Shown: in pieces, positions 41,200-51,965 of the stretch
Layout of the letters: each line of letters begins with the position of its first letter
Numbering within the stretch: the stretch's first letter is position 1
Source: Episyrphus balteatus
Lineage: Eukaryota; Arthropoda; Insecta; Diptera; Syrphidae
DNA length: 64,000 bases
Direction: 5' to 3'
Assembly (NCBI RefSeq): GCF_945859705.1
Contig: NC_079134.1
Coordinates: 48,910,402-48,974,401 of the forward strand
Translations under genes and position numbers: made by a program
Notes under the pieces: model-generated
What the model was told of the DNA's origin: nothing
Databases searched by the model: none
Seen by the model: only the letters and a program-made list of their open reading frames with translations

Positions 41200-42744
41200 T
41201 TTATTTTTTCTTAAAAAATTCAATATCTATTTTTACTCGGGATCCCCAAACCTAAAAAAATCTAATAAATTTAACCTTAACAAAACCTTTAAGTCCACAT
41301 ATTCTTCCTTAAAAAAAAAAAAAACACACCACAACCAAACACTTCTTCTCATCCAAACTATCACGATTCCAAAAAAACCCCAAACTCAATAAAGTTGAGT
41401 ACAAATAAATGAAAGAAGAGAAAAAAATAATAAAAAAAAAACTCTTAGACCTAATCTGCTGAACACGTTTAAATGTGCGCTGCCTTTCGGAAGCTAGCAA
41501 GGTGTCTGCTGTTGCTTTTTTGACATGACAGAGACACTGCGACGACAGACATTTACCGGTGATAATGGCAATAGCAGAGCAGTGTTGTAGTCGAAGCAGT
41601 AGAATAATAATAAAAAAAAAAAAAAATACTTAACTCTCTTAGAAAATGCTAAAAACAAGAAAGTCACAGCAAAAAGGAAAGCCAACAAAAAAGTCCTTGC
41701 AAGGAATAAGAAAATAGCAATCGGCCTTGAGGTTATAGAGTTTGAGTAGGAGTTAGTGAAGATGTAGGGGAGTGGGGGGGCAGAAGGATGGTTGGGGTGG
41801 TTTGGTGTGTTTTGTTGCAGAGTGCGGAGCAAAGACATTGAGTCCATAGATTTCTCTCTCCCTTGGTGGTTAAATAACTGATTGTCATTGTGGCACGATT
41901 GGGGTAGGTAGAGAGAAGGCTGTGTGTGTGTGTGTATGTACCACCCATCACCCACCTTCATTCGCGCGGCACTCTCTAATAAATGACTCTGACTGCCGCA
42001 TTAAGTGAAGGTTGTGGGAAGCCAACAAACGCTGTTCTAATCGCATTTGCGACAAATGATTAGCCACACAGAAGATGGTTAACGAGCCGTATGGTTGGTT
42101 TACTCCTTGAGTGTTGTTGGGAGCAAGGATACAAGGTATATGGTGTATCTGGTTTAGGTTAGGTGTAGGTGATGGTGTGCGTTGGATCTTTAAGTTTGTA
42201 TTTCCTTTTTTTTTATTTTTTTGCTTTTGCTTTCGTTTTACTTTTTGATTTGATTTTCTCGGGAAATCAGGGATTTTTAAGGCACTCAATCAGATTTGTC
42301 AACTGAACGATTGATTGGATCAAGAAGAAGGTGCTCTTAATTGTGTTGTTTTTAGTTCTTTATGGCTCTGATACTAAAAGTGGCCTGATTTGAATATTAA
42401 GAATGAAAATTATTTGTTTCTTCTTTTTTTTCTTGTTCTTCGTTAATGTATATGGTGGTGATGGTTATGAAGTGACAATTTGCCTTTTTTGAGGTATGGT
42501 AGTCAAAATAGAATTTTTTTTCTTTCTGTCTTTGTTGACATTGGTAATTGACTTAAGATTCTGAAAACGTATATTGATGTATAATAGGCCAGTTTTATTA
42601 ATGTGGTTAGTCAAATAAACATGTCAAATTGTGTTGTGATTTTTAAATATTTGTATCTTAATTTAATATTGAGATGGAATTATTTTGGCTACCCCTGTGA
42701 TTACAAATGCTTCATAGCATCAATCGTTTTTATTTTACGTGCTT
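41200..42744. other. AT-rich DNA, then less AT-rich block 41.46-42.30 kb
   Basis: A 155-codon minus-strand frame (41494-41961) is low in complexity with histidine/threonine and phenylalanine/leucine runs, and I do not call it a gene. (GT)n is at 41922-41933. The block could be conserved non-coding DNA; nothing specific is visible. Confidence 0.4.
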
Positions 42745-42831
42745 CCCTACTAACAATTTCGCTTCTATAATGCTTTACAGAAGCAACAATTGCATCTGTA
42801 AGGCTTTATAGAACCAAAATTGTTTGTCGGG
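42745..42831. mobile_element. 87-bp hairpin miniature element
   Basis: The left half, 'ccctactaacaatttcgctt' followed by 'ctataatgctttacaga', pairs with the right half, whose complement begins 'cccgacaaacaattttggtt'. Nearly the entire 87 bp folds on itself. It is flanked by TT on both sides. Non-coding. Confidence 0.65.
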
Positions 42832-44936
42832 TTGTTGAACATAACCACCGGATACTCGGGGATTCAACAACAATTGATTTTTTTTTTTTTTGCAACACAA
42901 AAAAAATGAGGGGGAATTCGAATGAAAAATAACCCAAAAGGAAAAGAAAGTACTTTTTTTTAGTTTTAAGTGCTGTGTTTGCCACTAATGCCCACCCGTC
43001 TCATTGCTTATTAATCCGTTCGAAAACCTAGCAATTTGCTAACGAGTATGAGGTCCAAAGGTCTTTTAAAATCCTAAGTGAAAAATTTATATGAAAGACA
43101 ACATTTACGGTGACAAATTTTACATTGATTGCCTATCTAACAAAAGGTGCGTTGCGTATACACCATAGTGAACAGTGAACACAATGAATCCCTTTTATTC
43201 ATTTAATTATTACATAATCTGGCCACAAAATCAAAACTATACCGAAAAATATAGGCATTTATTCACAGTATATCGTCCAAAATTGTTTCTGCCTGCCATT
43301 TAAATCGTAAAAAAATATCATTTCTGATTTCCGGCAAAAGAATTACAGACAGACAGATTTACCAGTTGGTGCGTAACTTTTTACTAAGATTGTCTTGTTG
43401 ACGTTCAAGCCTCTCCGGGAATTAATATACTGAAACTATAGACGGCTTTTACTATTTATGTGTTTATCATTTATGAAATAGACATTTGATGAGATTGTTG
43501 AATAGAAATATTGCTTGACAAACCTTTCTCGGTGCAGGGTCATAAGTCCACGGGCCAAAAGTCCATAATGTACTATTGACACACTTGAGTGGATTTTATA
43601 ATTTTTTATCTTTCCAAAGATTGTACCACAGCTCAGTGACCCCAACAAAATTTTGATTTGAGAAACCCACTGTCATAAAAATAAAATGCACAACTGAGTC
43701 ATGCGTACTTGCTCTTAAGTCTTAAGGTTAAAAATTCTAGGAATGTTAAAGTTTTATATTATAGCATTCATAAAAGAATAGTGTTTTAATTCAATTGTAT
43801 CATTAGTTGTATAAGAGTTGTAAAAGAAAGTAATAAAAGTAGTTTTTTTCATATACAAAAACACTTTTTGACGTGATAACGTCTTATAAATCGATGAACC
43901 ATGGCAGCCACCACAAAAAAAGTGACGCCATTTTCTCCCGTTCCACTCTCGCACTTTCGCAGTGCGGCAAAAATTTAAATTCAAAAGTAAAGATAAACTA
44001 TTAGAGATACAAAAATCTTCTATAGCTTATTTGAAAGATAATAACCTAAAGTTAAATACATCTGAAGGATTTTAAAAAATTCCATCTTTTAATAGGGTAA
44101 AACAAAATTTCAAAAATTGGCTATTTTCTTAACGCAACAATGTAAAGAGGTGAATTTTTTTAATCAATAGATGAAATTTATTGCAAGACTGACAATGGTA
44201 TTGAAAAAATTCAAAAAAATTTCAAAACCAAGCTATTAATGGTTTTCTAAAACTAAAACATGAGGTAGACCTTTGACAAAGTAGTGATTATAGGTAGGGT
44301 AATTTTTTTTTGACAATTTAAAAAACCTCATTCGAAAGATAATAAAAAAAAAGTTTAGGGTCTGATACGGATTTTTTTTTTAAGTCGAAATATGAATTTT
44401 TGAAAAACACTTACTTATTTTGGGGTATTTTTGGGTGAGTTTTTATTTTTTTTAATTTTTTGTAGGATTCAAAAAATCTCAAGCTAATAGAACATGTAGT
44501 CTATGACTGTGCGCATACATGTGCAAAAAATTGGTATATCAAAATGGTTTTTGACCGAATAACGGGAAAAACAAGTTTTTTTGTCCCAAGTTTTTTGACC
44601 ATTTTTAACCGTTTTTTAGTTTTATCTTTTTTTCTTCAACAGATAAATAAATGAAATTTATATTGTAGACAGATAAAATAGACAGGACTATATGTGTGCA
44701 AAATTTAAATCAATTTTGTAGTCACAATTTTTAGATAACTGTAAAATAAAGATTTATTTTTCAACAGGTTCTATCTTTTGATCTAAAGCAAATACAAACT
44801 TGATTTAACTTTATTGAACATCCTGATGATGTTACCTTTAATTTGGTATATCACACATAACTGTACATTCACTACAAGCTACACAATGTTAAATTAAAAA
44901 ACTTGCGAAATACCTCAAAACACCTGTGAAGGTCTT
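42832..44936. other. AT-rich DNA with a short GGGYCAAAAGT cluster
   Basis: At 43538-43564 'gggtcataagtcc' is followed by 'gggccaaaagtcc'. The same words occur at 50060-50188. The rest is A-T rich, with many variations of 'aaaaatt'. No gene. Confidence 0.45.
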
Positions 44937-44989
44937 TTGATCATAAACAGCCACCAGTGTGGGAAGTACCGTTATCTCAGTTTGGAAAT

Positions 44990-45760
44990 TCTAACTTTTT
45001 ACTTGCATTATAGGTACTATAGGGCAAGTTTAGGATTCGTAAAAAAAATCGAACTCGAGATAACAATTTTACCAGACATTACGATGGTGGAGAATGCCAA
45101 AAAAGTGGGTCCGGCAATTCTGTCTATCTGTCTGTCTGTCCGTCTGTCTGTCTGTCTGTCTGTGTGTACCTCGAGCTACCGCCTAAACTAATGGGGCGAT
45201 TTTCTTCAAACTTGGTAGTTAACAGTTTTGAGTGATTCCCTAGAGGACAAATTGAAATTTTTTTTTTAGGACCAAAACTAACGGTACCTGTCATATAACG
45301 GAAATAGAAAAGTTAATTTTTTTCAAAAACGGCTCTAACGATTTTGATTAAAATTTTTGTGTGTAGTGTAACACATAAAAGCTTTCTTTAAAAATAAAAA
45401 AAATATTTTTTGTACCGTTATTAACGGTACCTGCCATAGAACGGTTTTTTTGATTTACGAATTCCTAGTAAACGACATAACAGATTTCGACCAAAATTTT
45501 TATACAGAAACGTTTTAATAATCAATATTTGAAAAAATTTAGAAATTTTCAAAAACCACGTTTTTGGATTTTTAAAAAATATTTCAAAATTTTTTTTTGA
45601 AAAATCAATTTTTTGAAAACGGGTTGGTGAAAAATTTTGAAATTCCGTTTTTATGTGTAAATTAATTTCTTCTTCAAAATGGCATACCAACATTTTTTTT
45701 GAAAAATGTTAGAAAATTTTTATATATAAAAAATTATTTAAAAAAAAACGGCTCTAACGA
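44990..45760 (+). repeat. Interspersed repeat, copy 3 (longest), with (CTGT)n
   Basis: In order: 'gggcaagtttaggattcgt', 'ctcgagataac', a (TCTG)n run at 45121-45168, 'gcctaaactaatgggg', 'tcaaacttggtagtt', 'ggaccaaaactaacggtacc', and a second 'acggtacctgccatagaacg'. Diverged copies occur at 1-450 (minus), 14280-14620 (plus) and 49640-49745 (minus, 5' part only). No protein is encoded. I do not recognise the family. Confidence 0.65.
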
Positions 45761-46302
45761 ATTTCGAAAATAATATAATGAGAAAAGAAAAAAGGTAATT
45801 TTTTTTTAGCTTTTTTTTGTAAATTATGATTGTGTGAAATAAATAAACGCTTCAATTGACTCATTTTAAAAGCACACAACCTGTTTTCTTACGATGGCTT
45901 TACAGACAACCTCTTTTTAAACGGTTATATCAAAATAAGTATGCCAAAGAATTTTTCGATTTTTTTTTTTTTTGAAAATATGTAAATACGTAAATATGTT
46001 TAAAATAACATTTTTTAACCTGTCTTTCAACGTCACAATTTCTTAAGATTAGATGTAACGGGTGTGACGTTAGAAAATCGATTCAGTCCGCTTCGGTGCA
46101 TACATATTCAATATGATTTATTCACGTTTCCAGTATATTTCAATGAAGCTAAATAAAAAATAACTGGTTTTATAACAATTGAAAAATGTAGTGCGTGTGA
46201 CACTGTAATGTGTTTTTAAAGTACATAAACATTTAAGAAAAAATCAATTAATTCAAAGTTCAAATATTTAACAACTAATTTTTTGGGGTCAGAATCTCAG
46301 TA

Positions 46303-47284
46303 GAGTCAGTTGGGGTAAGTGCGCGCACTTTTCACTTTAAGGCGAAACTGTGAAGATTCTGTAAGAGATAGCAGCATAAAGTTTTTTACATTTGATAAAC
46401 CTATATTTTGGGAACAAGAAAGCACAAAAACAAAGTTATTTAGTTTAAATATTTCATATGATTAAAAACAAAAACCAAATGAAGTTAAAGTGCGCACTCT
46501 TGCCTCAAAGTCAGGGTAAGATCGCGCAAAATCTTGGGTAAGAGCGCGCACATAATTTAAATAAGTATCTTGACAGTTTACGGTACCTAAATTTCTAAAA
46601 TCTTAATGTTATACTTAGTTAAACAAAACTTTATTTCAAAACTTCCAAGTTTTTACTAAAATGAATGAAAATATTAAAGAAAAAACAAATTAAGTTCAAA
46701 TACAAAAACTTGAACTTTATTTACAAAATAAAACAAACAAACAAATATTTCTAACTAAATTAGAAGTCTACGGACTTTCTTTTTTGGAATTCAGGAATAA
46801 CAGCCTTCGTTTCTCAAGATTCAAGTTACAAATTTTTCTGTTTTATTAAAAAAAGAAAAATTTAGTATGGGGAGAAGTGCGCGTTCTTACCCACAAAAAG
46901 AGTGCGCGATTTTACCCACAAAGGTACTTTTTTTTCTATTTATCAAATTTATAATAAAACAAAACAAAATCTAATACATTTTTGACTTAAATCAAATATA
47001 AATATGCATAATTCAAAAATATATGCTATTCGCGGTATATAATGCTCCCACGCCGATGCCAGACACTTTTCCCGCACAACTTTTTTGTTTTGTTTTTAGC
47101 CTGGTTTTTTCAACCCTCTTTTAAAATAAAATGAAACTGAGCACACAATCGCGAAGGTCATCACTTTTTGACGTCTTACTAAGCGCTGATTTCCTCATTT
47201 TTGGTTTTAGTTTTTTTTTGACACAACTCGAGAAATAAGCAGTGCGCGCTCTTACCCACTGAGCGATCTTACCCCAAATGACTC
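46303..47284. mobile_element. 982-bp TA-flanked element made of GGGTAAGNNCGCGCA phrases
   Basis: It begins GAGTCAGTTGGGGTAAG and ends CTTACCCCAAATGACTC, with TA on both sides (46301-46302, 47285-47286). The phrase 'gggtaag..cgcgca' or its complement occurs about eight times: near 46313, 46492 (reversed, mutated), 46514, 46536, 46876, 46901, 47241 and 47261. They cluster near the ends and the first and last thirds. The middle (about 46560-46860) is plain A-T rich sequence. There is no transposase. It is likely a Tc1/mariner-type non-autonomous element. Confidence 0.82.
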
Positions 47285-47724
47285 TATACACTGAAAATAA
47301 TAAATTTCGTAAAATTACGAAAATCGTTTCATACACTACATTTTCGTTGGCCCAACGAAACTTTCGTTGGCTCAACGAAAATATGTAATTTTTCGTAATA
47401 TGAAAACCTTCATCAATTAATGAAAACGTTTCATAAACTTTTTCTCCCTTTTTCGTGCCAAAAAATCCAATTTAATGAAAAAATTCATCGCTTTACGAAA
47501 AATTTCATACTTATTTTAAAGAATAAAAGTAAGAATTTTTTCCTTACTTTATCAAAGTTTTAATTAAGTAACGAAAAAATTCATTAACTTATGAAATTCA
47601 ACATTAACTAACGAAAATCTTCATAAGTTTATGAAAATAAATAATTGTCTTATGAAAATTCTTCATATACTAATGAAATATTACATCGGCTTATGAAAAA
47701 ATACATCAGCTACGAATGTAACGA

Positions 47725-49135
47725 AAAAACACATACAAGGCACGCTTTATTTTCGTTTCTTTTGTGCCTTTCTGGTAGTCGAAGTCACAGCTCAGGCTCA
47801 GAGTGAATATTCAACAATCCCGAAAGTGCGAAGACATATCTATCACGCGGAAGAAACAAAAAAAAATATTTGGTGCTGAAAAAGTTTAAAGTATATAACC
47901 AACTAACCAAGAGGAGTACAAAAAACTTCTTTTTAGCTGGAACTTGGGCCATTTACTCGAGCATTATATAGGTAAGATAAATTGTTAACTAACTCCCAAT
48001 AGTTTTGATTATTTTTCATCTTTTCAAAAAGCAGGTGTGCGTTGACGTTCTCAAAGTTTTGGAAAAGGGACACATTTACCTGTATACTTATATTCTACCC
48101 CCACCGGTGAAAAAAAATGGAAGGAATCAAACGGAATTTGTTTCGAAAAAAGTCTTATATTTAAGTTTGAAAAAAGGAAAGCAAGTAGGTACCATTCGAT
48201 TATTGCTTCCTATATTAAAAAAAAAACTATTTTTGTTTCTTAAAATATTCTAACTTTTTGTTTGGTTTTTCTATTTCTGTTTTTTTTTTTTTCAGATTCC
48301 ATAGATGTCATTCTGATGTATGTACCTCTAAAATAAAGTTCACCATTAAAAAATCCCTAGAAGCTTTATTTTACACGTGTAAAACCTCTAAAGAGGTGGA
48401 CGACTAGCTGGCACAACTGAAAAGCCGATCTCCAGCATCCAACCATTCATGATCGGCATTGGAGATCACATCAAATCAGTGGTACCACTTTACTTCAATT
48501 GAAGTAGATCTACTTCTTTTTTTCAAAAAAAAATTAAATCTACTTCCTACTTCGCACCATCACGAAAATAACGAATTCTACTTCATTTTAAAATCTCTGT
48601 TACAATCTACTTCAAATTATCAAAATATAAGCCAATTCTACTTCTTTTTGCAGAAAAACAAATATTTGACTAAAAATTGTTATAAAATAATGTATTGAAA
48701 TAATATTTATACCGAAAATATAGAGTTTGAAGGAATTCAATTTTTTGGTTTTAGTTGTTTTTACTAATTAAATTATTTAACTTAAATAAATTTAAGAAAA
48801 TATTTTTTTTTTAAGATGGATTTTTATTAAAAAATTATATTTTGAAATCTACTTCGATTTTTCTCAATCTACTTCCATTTTTTCTTCAAATCTACTTCGA
48901 CTTTTATTCTGCAAGTGGTAACGCTGCATCAAATCCCTGAAGGACTGTACCTATAAAATATTCATTTTCCTCCTCCTTATTTAATTTAATTTTTTTATTT
49001 CATGTATGTATTTAGTTTAAAATATCCATTCTCATGATTAAAAACTCAAATTCAAATTAACAAATGTGTTTTTTTAAGGTTACAAATTTTTGCTCGGCTC
49101 CACTTTTTTTAAATTCCAGTTTTTTTATTCCAAAG
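47725..49135. other. Cargo segment of copy B, possible captured gene fragment
   Basis: It opens with a pyrimidine-rich 'ttcgtttcttttgtgccttt'. A donor-like 'atatag|gtaagat' lies at about 47965-47977 and an acceptor-like T run + 'cag' at about 48280-48296. Near 48385-48480, and resuming after 48935 once the hAT-type insert and one copy of its target are ignored, a reading frame of about 35 codons runs across the insertion point (IGIGDHIKSLKDCTYK). I do not recognise the product. This pattern would fit capture of a piece of a spliced gene, but it could be chance. Confidence 0.35.
48477..48926. mobile_element. 450-bp hAT-type miniature element with 8-bp target duplication
   Basis: CATCAAAT is present on both sides (48469-48476 and 48927-48934). 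The ends CAGTGGTACCACTT and, as reverse complement of the right end, CAGCGTTACCACTT agree at 12 of 14 positions. An 8-bp duplication and CAG-type ends are hallmarks of the hAT superfamily. 'ctacttc' occurs about ten times inside, from 48508 to 48895. There is no transposase, so it is non-autonomous. It was inserted after the cargo of copy B was in place. Confidence 0.88.
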
Positions 49136-49639
49136 TTAAGGGAAGAAAATGTATGAAAAATTTCGTAGGTTAACGAAAAAATTCGTAATTCTACAAAAAG
49201 AATGTAGTAAATCTACTAACAAAGTAATTAATACAACGATAAGTTTCGTTAGCTAACGAATATTTTTTCGTAATTTAATTAAAATATTTATAAAATTTAC
49301 GAAAAAATTCGTTAGCTTACGAAAGTTTACGTTAATTGATGAAAAAATTTCGTAAAGTGATGTAAAAATTCATTAATTCTCGATACAAAATTTTTATGAA
49401 AAATTTCATTAAAATACTACAGTTTTCGTTAATTGATGAAGTTTTTCATTAACGTATGAAAGCCATTTCGTTGAGCCAATTAAATTTTTCACCGGCTGAA
49501 AATTAATTAAATTTTCGTTGGCTCAACGAATTTTTTCGTTGTATTTACGTAAGGATTTGGTTCAGTGTACATCAGAATAATTGACTTGAGATTTTTTGAG
49601 ATATTTTGGATAATAATGCGTGTCCACCGTCAATACAGT

Positions 49640-49745
49640 TTATTCTAGAGCTTTCATCGCTCTATCATCGTAATGTCATGTCTCGAGTTATCTCGAGTTC
49701 CTTTTTTTTTACGAATCCTAAACTTGCACTAAAATACCTCTTTAT
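49640..49745 (-). repeat. Interspersed repeat, copy 4 (5' fragment)
   Basis: 'catcgtaatgtcatg', 'ttatctcgagttcc' and 'acgaatcctaaacttgc' are the reverse complement of the start of copy 3 (44990-45110). The fragment ends before the (CTGT)n part. Confidence 0.6.
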
Positions 49746-50059
49746 ATCAAGTAAAAAGGCTGAAAATCATACATAATTAAATTCATGATTTTTATTTTTT
49801 TTTTTTTCAATCGATCGATCGCCTCGTCCTACGTACGAACTTTTGCACTAATTGGTGATAGAACATTTAATCGAGAAACTTTCAAAATTTGACTTTAAAA
49901 ACTTAAAAATTCAATTTTCTAAAATTAACTCGAGTTTTGAAGATATTGGCCTACTTTTTTTGTATGAATGTTTTAGAGAAAAATAGCGGAGCAATTAAGA
50001 ATGTGTGAGCTGCATTGTGAGTTTTGCTCTTCTTAAGTGGTTATAAGTTATTAATCGAC

Positions 50060-50188
50060 GGGCCAAAAGTCTCCAGGAATTGTGTGTGAACTTTTGACCC
50101 ACTGTGGTCTAGATGTGGTGTAGATTTATGACCCACAGAAGTGGTCCAATAGGCTATTATCGACATTTGAGCTGTGCACTTTTGACCC
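50060..50188. repeat. GGGYCAAAAGT phrase cluster
   Basis: gggccaaaagtc (50060-50071), acttttgaccc (50090-50100), tttatgaccc (50125-50134) and acttttgaccc (50178-50188): one phrase facing three reversed ones, so the outer pair forms an inverted repeat. The downstream 'ctgcacc' mirrors 'ggtgcag' at 43531. The cluster is repeated at +2,112 bp (52172-52300). Confidence 0.6.
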
Positions 50189-50799
50189 TGCACCTTTTCG
50201 GAATTAGCAGGTTTAATAAATGACTGAAATTAAATGCCTGTTTTGTAGCATCAGCCTTTTCATTGGTTAAACTGAAGTCTAAGCGGTCAAAATCCTCAAT
50301 TTGGAGCTGTAATCACGGAAGAAATTTTACGGAGAATCGTTTACATAAAAACTGTATCTATTAAATGTTTACTATAGCTTACATTAATCTAGTAAGGTAA
50401 ACTTTCATTTTCTGACATCTTTCCTCCAATTAGTGAATAAACCATACAATTGTTTATGCGACTAAAAATATAATTATCAGTTTTGTTTTTTTAATTAAAA
50501 TTGAATGATAAATCCTTTCTACCTCATCCTCTTTATAAACAGAAAAAGAACAGAACGCTCTATAGCCTCGAGCCAAAACTGTTTCATCTCATAATTGACT
50601 CCCTCTTCTTAACCTACATTTCAAATAATGCATTATCCTCACTCAATTTGAGTCCAACCAAAAAAAAATAAAGGATAATTTAAATAATTCCCTTTCTCTC
50701 GCAGAGTTACTCCATTAGCATTTTATTCATTTAGCTCAGAAAGCAAAAGCAGATGAAAAAAAAATATAATTAATGTTAATAATAAGTATTCACACAACA

Positions 50800-51960
50800 G
50801 AATACCATGACCTTAGCCCAAAACATTTAACAAAGCAGCAACATTTTTATCATACTCAGATCCCCGCGCTGAGGCGCTGCTATGCGAAATTAATTCCAAG
50901 TCTGCCCTCCTCCGAATCAAACCCATCGCAGCATCACCCATCTCCCTCTCCATCTCCTCCCTTCATCAACATTGAATGTAATTCATTTTCGTTTCATTTC
51001 AATTAGCTTAATTCCAAAGTATTATTTCGAGCAATTTGTTTAGCGGAGGTCGCTTCATTTTAGGATAAACTTCCATCTGCCTTCCAAACCATCAGCCACC
51101 AGGACGAGTTCTTCTTCCACAACATGGTTTTTCGAGAGAGAGGATGTGAAAGAAGTAGGATGCCTTTGCCTGTAGACCTCGTCTTCATCTCGGCAGTAAA
51201 TAAATAAGGCGCTGTCGCTGCGAGTGTATTGTGTGCTCGATACTATTTCTATGTTTTAATTACAAACTACAGCGGAACAGGGAACACCAACGCGGAGCAG
51301 GGGTGGGGGCGGATTTGCATGATTTAGACACACACTCTTTTCCCTCGGGCTTCGGACGCGACGCAATTCTCTGCCGAAGATCTGAAGTACTGGAACAATT
51401 TTTCGAAGGACTGATGAGAGGGCGCCCCTTTTCTATAACGATGATGTGCGGTAGGGAGAGGGGAAGAGTGGAGGGGGTGAAGTAATGAGGGATCTCTCTT
51501 ATCACTTTGAATGGGCGGAATCAGCGGTGGGAGGACGGAAGCAAGTCCTAGCTCTATAAAATGTCGGTTCAATCTGCTGAATTGAGGGTTTGGCTGGGAG
51601 CCGGGGGTTTGGGGTTAATGGCTGAATATTACAATTATTTTAAATGGTGGTCTTAATTGGTTTTATGTCCCTTATTTTGGTAGTTATTTTCGACATTTCC
51701 GAAAAGCACACGGTGTGTGGATGCCATTAAAATGTTTGATAATTTTCTATGTTTGTTTGTTTAAGTCGTCCCTCGTCCGCCTGCTTTGGAATTTGATGAG
51801 AGAGAGAGAGCAGAGCGAATAAGAGTGGTTTTCTCATCGTCTTCGTCCTTCAGTAATATACAGTAGTTTGTTGTGCTTTAGCTTTAGGGATATTTTCTGT
51901 TTCAGTCGTTTTAATTTCAAAAGGATACTGCTGTTGATGTTGAAAACCGTCGTCAGTGAT
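50800..51960. promoter_or_regulatory. Less AT-rich block inside the duplication
   Basis: The block has few homopolymers and contains CT-rich 'ccctctccatctcctccc', GAGAGAGAGAG near 51799-51809 and 'cggtagggagaggggaagag'. GAGA-type runs suit fly regulatory DNA. No exon is recognised. The regulatory role is inferred from composition only, and the block is present twice because of the duplication. Confidence 0.3.
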
Positions 51961-51965
51961 GGGTG

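Larger units (their letters stand above)
47289..49567. mobile_element. CACTGAA-ended element, copy B, with 1.4-kb cargo
   Basis: Terminal 440 bp on each side match copy A (10476-11572) closely, down to the 16-bp palindromes TTCRT-N6-AYGAA. TA flanks both ends (47287-47288, 49568-49569). Only four bases separate it from the preceding element, so two TA insertions sit back to back. The centre, about 47725-49135, is not in copy A and is less palindromic. It contains GT/AG-like splice signals and a hAT-type insertion. No transposase frame is visible, so mobility would depend on proteins made elsewhere. Confidence 0.82.
49854..51965. repeat. 2,112-bp direct tandem duplication, copy 1
   Basis: Every stretch compared with 51966-54077 is the same at an offset of exactly 2,112 bp, with no indel across many anchor points. 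The left border carries GGT, as do the junction (51966-51968) and the right border (54078-54080), so the junction has 3 bp of microhomology. The unit contains a GGGYCAAAAGT cluster (50060-50188), A-T rich DNA, and a less AT-rich, GA/CT-rich block (50800-51950). Small overlapping frames within it have no domains. Confidence 0.93.

Noticed and set aside
41494..41961. 155-codon minus-strand frame with a hydrophobic segment
   Set aside because: Histidine/threonine, phenylalanine/leucine and glutamine runs come from simple repeats and A/T runs; no recognisable family or gene context.
45121..45168. (TCTG)n run as a CRISPR-like or regulatory array
   Set aside because: It is a simple tetranucleotide repeat inside an interspersed repeat copy; no spacers.
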